Made by a program: the position numbers and the translations under genes. From NCBI GenBank assembly GCA_025504975.1, contig JANUWI010000020.1:186001-250000 (forward strand): a DNA stretch of 64,000 nucleotides, read 5' to 3'. This document shows, piece after piece, positions 23,394 to 32,502 of this stretch; position 1 is the first letter of the stretch, and every line of letters starts with the position of its first letter. The DNA is from Plenodomus lindquistii (lineage: Eukaryota > Ascomycota > Dothideomycetes > Pleosporales > Leptosphaeriaceae). The notes below the pieces were generated by a model. The model was given only the letters and a program-made list of their open reading frames with translations, searched no databases and had not been told where the DNA came from.

Positions 23394-24123
23394 GCGAACT
23401 AGAGATTATTATTAATGCTATTAGATTCCTAGGCTTAGGTAAAAGTGTTGTGTAGATTGCGACGTTAGTAAATACTATGTAGCGGCCCTATAGTAGGCAA
23501 GGCTTGTTTTCGCTATAAAGACAGTCTCTTCGCGCGTTAGGCGGGAAAGCGTCTACGCGAGCGTGATTTTTGTATTGCTAGGATTGTAGAAGTTTAGAAG
23601 TAGCTTTAGTCTAGCAATTGAGAAAAATATCGCTAGAAAAAAAGCGCGCGCAAGCTTTCTATCGCATTAAAGTCAAAGTACCTGTAGTTCGTTCCGTTAT
23701 GGCGGTTGTTCTATTACGCGTGGATGGACGTTACTGGACTTTGCACTAGACGATGTTCAAGCTGCTAACAATCATAGGCGGCATTGCAGTCAAGTGACCG
23801 TGGTGCGTGTTCCCTATACGCAGCGTTGTTAGTGTAGACCCCTTCTTTATATTAAGGACCTAAGCTGCTTAGGGCGACTATTTCCGACCCTACTCGCGAG
23901 CAAATGACCCCCGCCTTGATGGTCGACGTCTGTCTTAAGGCTCTACTACATCTACCGCCTTCTAACCTTTATAGCACGCGTAGGCTGCTTGATAGGCTCT
24001 AATTGCTGCTTTAAATCCTAAAAGCAAGTCTGCTACTAATTTCGCTGCTTATCACTAAGTTAGACAAAGGTTAGGGCTTAGGGAGAATGATGATGTGCAG
24101 AGTAAAGAGGAGAACAAGGTTAA
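23394..24123. other. TA-rich decayed DNA between solo LTRs
   Basis: Many CTA/TAG words and no open frame of note. It looks like old transposon-derived DNA, but I cannot assign it. Confidence 0.35.
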
Positions 24124-24128
24124 TACTT

Positions 24129-24544
24129 GTGACAAAGCCACATCCTATTACAACGATGACCCTCAGCCACAGGAGCCCCCTCGTGAGCCACCCCCATCTT
24201 TCCCCATACAAGCTTATTAAAGATGGGAGACTATACTGACCTCTATCCGAACCCCCTCCGTACCGTACTAGGTTCAGATCTCACAGGAATTCCTACCCCA
24301 CTGTTATCTACGTGCCAACACAGTAGAGAAGAGGAGAGAACCCCGTAAGGGCCCAGAACTACCACCGAGTCCCATCCTATATAGCTTGCTTCCTTGATAG
24401 AACTGTAGAGGCATGATTTTCTTGTCCTTTCGTACAAGGCCTATAAGAATATGATTTGTTTGGCTTCTTGATCCGCGCGCACTCCCATATGCCTTAGAGC
24501 TGATTCGGACGTCTTTCGGCACCTTATGTTCTTGAGCCGTTACA
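24129..24544 (+). mobile_element. solo LTR, family 2
   Basis: This 416-base element starts TGTGACAAAG and ends GCCGTTACA. It has a perfect 5-base duplication ATACT on both sides (24124-24128, 24545-24549). It is nearly identical to the copy at 33373-33789, which lies in the opposite orientation. Together the two form a long inverted repeat around the copia insertion, by coincidence of insertion rather than as ends of one transposon, because each has its own target duplication. Confidence 0.93.
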
Positions 24545-24549
24545 ATACT

Positions 24550-25215
24550 AAAGAGGCGGGGTTAATGTTGTTTAGGAGTTAGATGCGAATGGTAACGAAT
24601 TATTATTGAGTGTAAAGTCCTGCTTTGCGTATACAGCCCTTACGTGCGCGTTCTTATTGAATTTAGTAAGCTTAGTAAGTAACCGCAAGGCCGGCGTAAT
24701 TATTTTCTCCTGGTTTAGCGCAGCTAATGCGCTGCGGACAAAATAACGAGCAACGGCGGGCTGCAGCAGTGTCTTTATAAGGAGATATAATAATTAAGAA
24801 TATCTGCACTGCTAGAGAGAAACTTGTAGAGGAGCGCAAGCACTACCGTCACGCCATGGCTCTTGGCTAAGGCATCACAAAACTTAACCTCCCTGCCCTA
24901 GAGAAGAAGTCTAGGCGGATAGGGTTTGTTAACATTAGCTATAGTAACTACACTGCCACTGATTTCGAGTTTAGTAAAGGCGAGTTAGAGGTTAAATCTA
25001 GTGCCTGGGGCCTAGGGGAACATCACCGTTGTCGGTAACCACTCTAGTGCAACTATTGTTTCCCTCCTCTTCTAGTCTAGCTACAACCTTTCTAGCGAGC
25101 AGCTTGACGTCTACGTCAAGCGCGTCCAGTTCGGTGGTGACGAGGTTGTCTAGGCTAAGGATGGAGCGAGTTGTAATGGGGCGGGGAGGAGGGAGTTGTT
25201 TGCTGTGCTAGGTGA
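24550..25215. other. TA-rich decayed DNA, no gene
   Basis: Short coding-like pieces such as NISYSNYTATDFEFSKGELE occur around 24.9-25.0 kb but are interrupted by stops. They may belong to the same relic as the next feature. Confidence 0.3.
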
Positions 25216-25233
25216 GGGAGCTACGTAAGGCAG

Positions 25234-25500
25234 ATGTTAAAAGACTATGGCTTTAAGTACGTTGACTTTGAGGCTACAAGCAAGAACAAGTTTAGTGAAG
25301 CCATAGGCGTGCAACGAGTTAGGGAAGCGCTTAAAGCGGGCGAATGGGAGAGTAACGATATGCTAGATTTTAGCAACAATAATGGATTTAATAGCACATT
25401 TGTGGCTAAGGAAGCAGAAATGAGAGTAATGCTTATCTAAGAGGACGTAGACTTAGTTAGCACAAAACTTAAACCTAGCCTTAGTCTCTCTATCTATTTA
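25234..25500 (+). pseudogene. adaptin-binding protein p34-like C-terminal relic
   Basis: The frame reads LKDYGFKYVDFEATSKNKFS, then VQRVREALKAGEWES, then FVAKEAEMRVMLI. This resembles the C-terminal region of fungal alpha/gamma-adaptin-binding p34 (Irc6-like) proteins as I remember it: a GFEYVDFE block, then R..EALEA..WE, then F..EEAEM. The open frame ends at TAA 25438-25440 and continues in frame for about 20 more residues. An N-terminal GTPase-like part is not recognisable. Composition is shifted to T and A. It appears to be a duplicated, mutated fragment. Confidence 0.4.
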
Positions 25501-25524
25501 GATTTTGGAATTAAGATTGTAGAT

Positions 25525-25763
25525 AACTACACGTAGTACACGCGTGAAAAAAAATTCTACGCGTGCTGGGGAGGTTACGCACGGTTACTAACCCAGCTTA
25601 ACCCACTTACGTAAGACCTAACCCCAACCCTTGGCCCGTGAGACCCGAGCCTTACCTCAACCTGCTTGGCAGTCGAAAAAATAGGGTTATATGGCTGGGT
25701 TGGGGTTAGGTCTTATGTAAGCTAACCCAACCCCGACCCCAGTCCTACCCATTTGCCAGCCTA
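25525..25763. mobile_element. terminal fragment of a hAT-type MITE
   Basis: The stretch ends at 25745-25763 with CTACCCATTTGCCAGCCTA, identical to one terminal repeat of the complete MITE at 52629-53035. The inner sequence (ACACGCGTGAA...TTCTAC.CGTGCTGGGGAG) matches the other copy's left end read in reverse. The partner end and an 8-base duplication are not visible, so this is a truncated or nested copy. Confidence 0.7.
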
Positions 25764-25825
25764 GTTTAACATGAGCTTGTTCTCGCAGTGAACGACGGCC
25801 CGCTAAGGCTAATGTAGCGCAAAGG

Positions 25826-26007
25826 TGTTGTAGAAATGGGTGCTCAGGAATAATCGGGAGATAGATCATTGTATTGCTAGCTAGGAAGAGATTGTACTAT
25901 ATATACCCTTGCTACGTAGGATCACGTGGGTAGAAGCAGGGGAGCTTCACGGAAGATTCCGAGATCAGGTGGATACAGCGTTGGCTGAGTACCGTGTACG
26001 TGCAACA
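25826..26007 (-). repeat. 3' LTR of the copia element
   Basis: It starts TGTTG and ends CAACA (read either way). It contains a TATATATA box near 25900-25907 that reads TATA-like on both strands, so it could also drive transcription rightward toward the antisense gene. Confidence 0.95.
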
Positions 26008-26017
26008 CACCCCCCAG
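26008..26017 (-). other. polypurine tract of the copia element
   Basis: Immediately inside the 3' LTR the element-sense strand reads CTGGGGGGTG, a purine run in the position where plus-strand DNA synthesis is primed. Confidence 0.75.
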
Positions 26018-26214
26018 TTACGGCGGATTGAGCTGCTCAATATCGGTGGTGTTGAGCCTTGTAGAGCGTTTGAGGCTGCTGTACTGTGAGATCCGGCGTG
26101 ACTGAAAGTTCTGTTGCGTTGCTTGGCGCACGTCGGAGGTAGTTGACCCGATACCGAGCCCGGTAAAATTGATTGTCGGCCGAGCTTCTGTTTTGATCCG
26201 TATCCATCAACACC

Positions 26215-27092
26215 ATGGCCCTTGTTAGTACCCATATCCCTGTATCCTCCCACGCAAGGCTCCCTTGCGCTTGTAGATCTTCTGCTAACGCCATTTCAAC
26301 GTAGTCCAAAGCCCAGAAAGCTGCCCGCGCCCGCGTCGCTGCTGCGCGCGCTCGGCGCGCTGCGCTCTCGCCCTCGCCCTCGCCCTCGCCCACACCCGCT
26401 CCGCGCTTGCGCGGTCGCCCGCGCAAGAAGCGCACCCCCTCGCCTCCCCCGCCTGAGTCTTCGGGTGGGGAGACCTCTGAGACTTCCTCCTCCTCTGGGG
26501 AGTCTCATGTCTCCCCCAACCCCCCCGCTCTCCCCGCTCTGCGCCGCCCCCCCCCCCGCACCCCCAAGAAGGGGAGGAAGAAGGAGGAGGAAGAAGCGGA
26601 GCGTGCTGCTGCTGCTGCTGCTGCTACGCCGGCTGGTGCGCGGTCCCGTCGTGGTGATCCCACGGAGGAGCGCGCTGTTCCCTGCTTGGGCTGCGTGCGC
26701 AGCGCCCTCGCACGAGGCGATGGGCGCTGCTGGGACCACGACGGGACCCGCAGCAAGAGCTGCTGGCTCTGCGCCTCTGGGCATTCGTGCCAACCCGTGT
26801 AAGTAGACAATCTCATTAGTTAAGTGAGCTTCGCTGATCCTAGTATAGCCCCGCCCTCGCCCTCCGCCGCTCCCAGGCGTTCATTGCCCTCAAGGCTACA
26901 GGGGCAAGTAAAGACGAGCTCAGGCGCCCTCGCCGTGAGCTCCGTCTGCTCTTGAAGGTGCTGAAGGAGGAAGAGGATGAGCTTCCTGCCTTCGGCGCGG
27001 CCCCTGCTGCCGGCGAGCGAGCCGGTCTTCCTTCACGACGTGAAAACGTCAAGAGGTTGATCGGTGAGCTCGTTGATGAGGTGATGAGGTAG
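26215..27092 (+). CDS. antisense cargo gene of the copia element: AT-hook and six-cysteine protein
   Basis: This gene lies on the strand opposite to gag-pol, between its stop codon and the 3' LTR. The model is ATG at 26215 (context CACCATGG), intron 1 26224-26304 (GTTAGT...branch GCTAAC...TAG), exon 2 26305-26798, intron 2 26799-26848 (GTAAGT...TAG) and exon 3 26849-27092, giving about 248 residues. It contains an AT-hook-like RGRPRKKR at about 39-46, Ser/Pro- and Lys/Glu-rich linkers with a seven-Ala run, then a cysteine cluster at residues 130-165 spaced CX2CX11CX10CX2CX5C. A charged C-terminal part follows (KDELRRPRRELRLLLKVLKE) and ends LIGELVDEVMR. The cluster looks like a stretched Zn2Cys6 zinc-binding module. 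DNA or chromatin binding is inferred. The exon 1 boundary is uncertain, since a second donor at 26242 is also in phase. Introns on this strand survive retrotransposition because the genomic RNA is the other strand. Confidence 0.68.
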
Positions 27093-27203
27093 ATCTGGCT
27101 CCCCCCCCGGGCGCTGCTGCTGGGCGTGGCCCACAAATTCTTCAAGGACGGGCTTCGGCCCATGTATTATATTGTACAAATACAAATGGGGATCATCAAA
27201 CAA

Positions 27204-30200
27204 TTACTTATCTTGCTCTGGTGATGTCGTGATCTCAGCTTTTGTGTCTTGTAGCCTCAAATGATCCTTGAAAGTATTGAAAGATTGTTTGGGGAGATTT
27301 TTGGTGAGCCCATCTGCTGGCATCTCGTTTGTGGGGAGGTAGCTGATCGTGAAGGATCCCTTTTCATATTCTTGCCTGAGCCACATGTTCTGTATATCAA
27401 CGTGTCGTAGCTTTGTGGTGATACGTTCTCCCTCACCCACAACAAGCCGGATTGTTTGTTGATTGTCACAGAAGATCTCGTATGGCTCGGGTACGGGTAC
27501 GTGGAGCTCCTGGAGGAATCTTCGGAGCCCCATTGACTCTTTGGCGACGTGCTCGAGAGATAGTAGCTCAGCTTCAGTTGTTGACGTTGTGACAGTTGCT
27601 TGACGAGCTGCTTTCCACATGATTACTCCTCCATAGAGCATAACAATATAGCCCTGGGATGAGCGTCGTGTCTCAACGTCGTCCGCAAAAGAAGCATCGC
27701 TGCATATCATGAGCTTTGAGTCACCCTGGCCGTACTGTATTGCGTGATACCTCGTTCGGTAGAGATATAGGATCGTCCGGTGGGCAGCTTTGAAGTGCTG
27801 TGGGGCAGGGTTGGTGAGATATTGTGAGAGTTTGGAGGCGGCAAACGCGACGTCCGGGCGCACCATTATAGCAGTGTACAGGATAGATCCAATCATCTCC
27901 TGATACTCCTTGATCTGCTGTTTGGTGGCTTCTCCGGTGCTCTTTTCCAGCTCAGAGCTCGGGAGCGGCGTGTCAGGAAAGTGGGCAGAGTCTGCTACAC
28001 TGAACTTCTTCGAGATCTTGTCAATGTACTCGTCATGGACGAGTGAGATCGTCTTTTTCACTCGATCCCTGATCACTCGTATCCCTAGAAACCACTCAAT
28101 TGATCCCTTGTCCTCTATCTGATATTTGTCCTTAAGAGTTGTTACCACCTGGTGAGCTTGTGTAACATCACTTCGGTGATACATGATCAGGATATCGTCA
28201 ACGTAGAAGAGCAAGTAGATCTTCCGATCAGGCGTGTAGAAGAGACACGGTTCTTCTTTTGAGGCGATTAAGCCGAGCTGTTTGAGGGTTGCGGAGAGCT
28301 CCCGGTACCACAGGAGTGGTGAGTCGCGGAGGCCGTACAAGGCTCGGAGCAGTAGTACGCACTTGCCTGCGAGTTTGTAGCCATCTGGTAGCTCACAAAC
28401 AACGTCGTCTTGGTGATCCATGGAGGCATTTAGGAATGCTCCAACAACGTCGTACTGGTCTATCTCAAAGTCTCGGTGAGCTGCAATAGCCATGGCTAGC
28501 CGGAAGGTGCGAGACGCGAGCGTTGCAGCGTACGTTGAGTGGAGCGTGTCAACAAGCTGGAGATCACCTCGTACTACTATCCGGGCTTTACACTTCAGGA
28601 AATATCCGTCTTTGTCAAGCTTGTAAGTGAATACCCATTTGAGAGGGAGCGGCCGCTTTTGGGCTGCGGAGCGCTCTATAATCTTCCAGGTGCCTTTGGA
28701 ACGGAGCGTGTTGATCTCTCGGTCGCAAGCTTGGTAAAACAATGGTCCAAAAGAGTGTGTATGGAGATCCTTCCATTTGGTAGGGAGCTTTGGAAGCTCA
28801 TCTCGGTGGATCCTTCCAATTTTTGAGTTTTGGGATCTGGTGGTCCCATGAATAGCCGCTCCAATCACTGCGTGAATGGTGGCGTGTTCTTGGTGAGCAC
28901 GAGTGGAGGCTCGGCTCAAGAGGTCCTGGAGGAGATCCCCTGTATCAATCCTGTTCGAAGGATCGTATACAAAGTATGCTCCAGGAGCAGTGTTGCTCCC
29001 TGATGCCGGGGCATCAGGATCCTCCCCACGGACTCTCCTGCTCCTGCGAACAGGTGATCCGTCTCTAGTTGTTGTAGAGCGCGGAGGAGGTAGGCGTACT
29101 CGTCGTACAGCTGTGGGTGCTGCTTCAGGCGGTGCTACAGGAGCAGCAGTTGCCTGAGAGGCAGCTGGTCGTTGAGCTTCAGGCGCTTCATGAGGCGCTT
29201 CGTCAACATCGTGATAAGAGTCTTCCGAGATCTCATCAATATCAGGTAGCGGGCCCGCTCCTACAGGATGAGGCTCGTCCCGTGGGCTGCTACCATGATA
29301 GCCAGGCCTAATAGGGTCAGGTGTAGGCTCTGGGGTGTACAAACCAGAAGGGCCATTTGAGTCCGCGTTGATCCTTTGTGACGCGCTGGCCGAGCGTGCC
29401 ACCAACGGTGGGAGGGGCTCCTGCAGTGCTTGATAATCAGGTCGGCCATCCAGATCATTAGCTGCTGCTGTATCCTCTCCACCCCCCAGCTGATGAGCTG
29501 GGTTCGACTCACGTAGCACTACTCCCGTGTTGTCAGGCTCATTTGCAGCCTCAAGAAGTTGATCAAGCCAATCAAGATCTTCAGGCTCGTCCTCCTCTAT
29601 CTCCAGCACCGATACTATTCGTTGTAGCTCTTCTGTTGCCTGAGGAGCCGGCTCCTCAGGGTTATAGAAGAGATCTTCATCAAAAGTGACGTTACGTGTG
29701 GTGATGACGGAGTTGAGCTCGGGGATCCATATTTTGTATATGTTAGATGATCTGTATCCCACCAGATATCCAATATGGCCCCGTGGAGTTACCTTGAAAC
29801 TCCGCTTGTGACGCCCGGCTGCTCTATCTCTATTGAGAGGATAGGCTCTGCAGCCATAGGCGTAAATGCCGCTCCAATCTGGCCGCAGATCAGCTGTCCA
29901 AAGCTTAATCTGCGCCGGTTGATACCATTTGAACCACCCCCGAAACCATTGAAAGAGCGTCTCATTTGGGGACCGCATATCCTGAGCTCGGGATGGGCTC
30001 ATGTTGTGTAGCCACGTTGCTGCTTCAACAACATAAGGCCATAACTCCTCAGGCAGGTTAGCAGCGATCCTCATCTTGATTTGCTTTGTAACAATCTCTT
30101 TGCCTGCTCTTTCTGGCCCACCGTTTGGCTCATGGGTGTACGGAGGTGAGCTCTCGCTCTTGATACCCATATTTTCCATCCATATCTCAAAATCTGATGA

Positions 30201-32192
30201 TCCACGCCAGGGGAGCGTTGCTGCGTCGTTGTCTTGCATGATAACGCAGATCTCGAGCTTGTACTGAGTGCGGATCATGCTCCAGAACGTTTTGAAGATA
30301 CTGAGAATCTCCTTTACTCCCTTTCCCATGAGGCTATAGGTATGAAGCTTGCTGCTGTAATCATCCTTGATGACAAGTATCCACTGTTCCCCAGAGCTTC
30401 CCCGTGGCATATCAAAGAGATCCCATGATACTCTCCAATACGGCCGAGCGGGCCGTTCTCGGGGCCTTCGTGAGATGACTTGGCTAGCGTGAGTTACAGC
30501 GCAGTGTTCACACTTCTTCCGTGAGATGCCGTTTATCCGCACACCTCTGGCGTGCTTTACAAGTGCTCGGAGCGCCTCTGGGCCGAGGTGGCCGGATCTG
30601 GCATGCCAAAGCTCCTCTGAGTCAGAGCGTGGGTAGGTGGTGAAGGATCTCTTTGTTGGAGCTGAGATTGTGCTCATGGCCAAGGAGTAGACGGTAATGG
30701 GCTTGTATTCTATGAAAGTCAAGTTCTGCTTGCGCATCAACTGGGCTAATACAACGCTCTTTTCGTAACTGCCGTATCGTAGTGTTGCGTCTAGTCCGAG
30801 ATACCACGCTCCTTTGCTTTGGAGTAGAGCTTCTGACACAATATTGACATGGAACCCTTCCACCACTGCCACGTTGAGCAGCACCAAGTCCTCCGTACGC
30901 TCTCCTCGTGCTCCTGTGAGGACGTTTTTCATCACTCGGGTGCCTGTTCCGGAGATCTGGAAGGACTGGGTGCCTGCTTCCACTGTGGAGATCCCTCTGC
31001 TCTTCTTGAAAGTGCCTGGCTCGAGACGATCAACCGAATTGACTAAGTGGAGAGCGCCTCCGTTGTCCAAAATCGTGCTCTCAGACAGCGGGTGAGCGTC
31101 AAAATCCATGGTGCTGTATGCCCCATGTGTTGTTGTGGGTCCACTTAGTCGTGGATCGATAAGAGCGGCCTGAATTGCCCCGGGGAAGCTCCCGGATTCT
31201 CCACTTTCGGCTTTTCCGTCCTGCTTATCAGTGGAGCTCTTGGTCCTCACCGCTTTCTTGAGAGATTTGAATTGTGGCTCATTGAGACGGGCTAATAGCT
31301 TCTTTTTCTTCTCATCTCCCATCTTATACGGTTTGTCGGTGAGCGCAGCTCTTACTTGGTGGCAATCCTTCGGGCTCCACTTGTGATCTCTGTTGCAGGG
31401 ACACGTGGCTGATCCTGAGGCTCCTGTTGAACTGTTGTCTGTATCCACAGTGAGAAAGATCCCTTCTCCCCTGTTTCCAGTGCGCAGTGTATGTTGGTGG
31501 AGCAACTCAGAGTAGACACGGCCGATCTGCTCGAGCGTTAAAGTGCCAGTGGTGCGCCCTAGCACCCCATCTTCAATGATCTTTCGGTGCATGGATCTTG
31601 CCCAGTCAGGTGAGAGCTTTGGCGTGAGAGCGTCCAAATAGTCATGGATGGCGATCTGCCCTTCCACTTCATTGAGCTTGTACGCTCTAGCCTTCTTGTA
31701 GAGGAGCGTCCACTCCTGCTGCCAGCGGCTCGCGTTGTTGGCAGTGCGGGCCTTCCGCAGATGAGCTCGGTACTCAGCCCGTACCTGGTTTTTCGTGCTA
31801 TCCTCACCCGGAGCCAATCCTTCTTTGAGTGCCTTTGCAAGAGTCTGTGGAGTAACGGTCTCAGTTGCAACGATATCGAGAAGATACGGTTGGAGGAGAT
31901 TGGGCTCAACCGTAGTATTGATCCACTTCCACATGGCCTCAAGCTTCTTGCTTTTGATGAGCCACTGGCTCTCGCGGATCTTATACTGGGCTGCTTCAAT
32001 TTTGAATAGCTCAATATCATCCTTGGTTGGGGAGTCTGGCTCATCGGGTCGGTCGTCGTGAGGAGCAGCGACAAGCTCCTCATCAGGATCACAGTATTGC
32101 CAGACGCCCTGATTCATAGCGAGCAGCTGGTACTGCAGGAACCAGTTGGGCCAGTCGGCTGGACTGTTGAGGAGATACGTGGTAGCCATCAC
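27204..32192 (-). CDS. copia gag-pol polyprotein, 1662 aa
   Basis: One uninterrupted frame encodes the whole polyprotein. The N-terminal gag-like part ends with a Cys/His cluster (CPCNRDHKWSPKDCH, about residue 265). A protease site reads LDNGGALHLVN near 371, a variant of the usual D-S/T-G. The integrase zinc site (HARSGHLG...CEHC, about 526-565) and catalytic core follow: Asp in SWDLFDM near 590, Asp in MQDNDAA near 650, Glu in NGGPERAGKE near 690. After a disordered acidic linker comes the copia reverse transcriptase (LPLKWVFTYKLDKDG, QYDVVGAFLNA, YVDD at about 1328). RNase H ends the protein (CSDASFADD, TSTTEAELLSL, CDNQQTI, HVDIQ). All these residues are present, so the enzyme set could be functional. 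No frameshift between gag and pol is needed. Confidence 0.96.
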   Translation of the reverse strand: MMATTYLLNSPADWPNWFLQYQLLAMNQGVWQYCDPDEELVAAPHDDRPDEPDSPTKDDIELFKIEAAQYKIRESQWLIKSKKLEAMWKWINTTVEPNLLQPYLLDIVATETVTPQTLAKALKEGLAPGEDSTKNQVRAEYRAHLRKARTANNASRWQQEWTLLYKKARAYKLNEVEGQIAIHDYLDALTPKLSPDWARSMHRKIIEDGVLGRTTGTLTLEQIGRVYSELLHQHTLRTGNRGEGIFLTVDTDNSSTGASGSATCPCNRDHKWSPKDCHQVRAALTDKPYKMGDEKKKKLLARLNEPQFKSLKKAVRTKSSTDKQDGKAESGESGSFPGAIQAALIDPRLSGPTTTHGAYSTMDFDAHPLSESTILDNGGALHLVNSVDRLEPGTFKKSRGISTVEAGTQSFQISGTGTRVMKNVLTGARGERTEDLVLLNVAVVEGFHVNIVSEALLQSKGAWYLGLDATLRYGSYEKSVVLAQLMRKQNLTFIEYKPITVYSLAMSTISAPTKRSFTTYPRSDSEELWHARSGHLGPEALRALVKHARGVRINGISRKKCEHCAVTHASQVISRRPRERPARPYWRVSWDLFDMPRGSSGEQWILVIKDDYSSKLHTYSLMGKGVKEILSIFKTFWSMIRTQYKLEICVIMQDNDAATLPWRGSSDFEIWMENMGIKSESSPPYTHEPNGGPERAGKEIVTKQIKMRIAANLPEELWPYVVEAATWLHNMSPSRAQDMRSPNETLFQWFRGWFKWYQPAQIKLWTADLRPDWSGIYAYGCRAYPLNRDRAAGRHKRSFKVTPRGHIGYLVGYRSSNIYKIWIPELNSVITTRNVTFDEDLFYNPEEPAPQATEELQRIVSVLEIEEDEPEDLDWLDQLLEAANEPDNTGVVLRESNPAHQLGGGEDTAAANDLDGRPDYQALQEPLPPLVARSASASQRINADSNGPSGLYTPEPTPDPIRPGYHGSSPRDEPHPVGAGPLPDIDEISEDSYHDVDEAPHEAPEAQRPAASQATAAPVAPPEAAPTAVRRVRLPPPRSTTTRDGSPVRRSRRVRGEDPDAPASGSNTAPGAYFVYDPSNRIDTGDLLQDLLSRASTRAHQEHATIHAVIGAAIHGTTRSQNSKIGRIHRDELPKLPTKWKDLHTHSFGPLFYQACDREINTLRSKGTWKIIERSAAQKRPLPLKWVFTYKLDKDGYFLKCKARIVVRGDLQLVDTLHSTYAATLASRTFRLAMAIAAHRDFEIDQYDVVGAFLNASMDHQDDVVCELPDGYKLAGKCVLLLRALYGLRDSPLLWYRELSATLKQLGLIASKEEPCLFYTPDRKIYLLFYVDDILIMYHRSDVTQAHQVVTTLKDKYQIEDKGSIEWFLGIRVIRDRVKKTISLVHDEYIDKISKKFSVADSAHFPDTPLPSSELEKSTGEATKQQIKEYQEMIGSILYTAIMVRPDVAFAASKLSQYLTNPAPQHFKAAHRTILYLYRTRYHAIQYGQGDSKLMICSDASFADDVETRRSSQGYIVMLYGGVIMWKAARQATVTTSTTEAELLSLEHVAKESMGLRRFLQELHVPVPEPYEIFCDNQQTIRLVVGEGERITTKLRHVDIQNMWLRQEYEKGSFTISYLPTNEMPADGLTKNLPKQSFNTFKDHLRLQDTKAEITTSPEQDK

Positions 32193-32298
32193 AGCAGTGA
32201 TTGTTGAGATTGGGGTATTGGTAACGATTGGAGCGTCTGAGCACCCGTTTCAAAGCGCTTCTATTGAGAAATAGAAGGATAAATCAAGGACAAAAAAA

Positions 32299-32316
32299 CG
32301 CTTCCGGGCTCATAAC
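32299..32316 (-). other. primer-binding site matching the initiator-tRNA anticodon arm
   Basis: Directly inside the 5' LTR the plus strand reads CGCTTCCGGGCTCATAAC. The GGGCTCATAAC part is the anticodon stem-loop sequence of eukaryotic initiator tRNA-Met (anticodon CAT). The element RNA is therefore complementary to an internal tRNA site, as in Drosophila copia, where a half-tRNA primes reverse transcription. Confidence 0.8.
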
Positions 32317-32497
32317 TGTTGTAGAAATGGGTGCTCAGGAATAATCGGGAGATAGATCATTGTATTGCTAGCTAGGAAGAGATTGTACTATATATACCCT
32401 TGCTACGTAGGATCACGTGGGTAGAAGCAGGGGAGCTTCACGGAAGATTCCGAGATCAGGTGGATACAGCGTTGGCTGAGTACCGTGTACGTGCACA
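32317..32497 (-). repeat. 5' LTR of the copia element
   Basis: It matches the 3' LTR over its whole length except for one missing A in the terminal CAACA (here CACA). It carries the element promoter with a TATA box, read on the minus strand. Confidence 0.95.
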
Positions 32498-32502
32498 CAA
32501 AG

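Larger units (their letters stand above)
25826..32497 (-). mobile_element. complete Ty1/copia LTR retrotransposon, 6672 bases
   Basis: Two LTRs of 182 and 181 bases flank an internal region with primer-binding site, a single gag-pol frame and a polypurine tract, all in minus-strand order. The LTRs differ by one base gap by eye, and the 1662-codon frame is intact, so insertion is recent and the copy may be active. The likely target duplication is CAAAG: 32498-32502 on the right and 25820-25824 on the left, the latter separated from the LTR by one extra G. An unrelated gene model lies on the opposite strand between the gag-pol stop and the 3' LTR. Gene order is protease, integrase, reverse transcriptase, RNase H, which defines copia. 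Confidence 0.96.

Noticed and set aside
26222..26816. Overlapping frames of 100-194 codons on both strands inside the copia 3' region.
   Set aside because: They are GC-rich shadow frames of the antisense gene exon (low-complexity Pro/Arg/Ser). They lack the cysteine cluster and splice continuity.
27257..32061. Many shorter frames antisense to or overlapping gag-pol.
   Set aside because: They have no motif and are expected by chance opposite a long coding frame.
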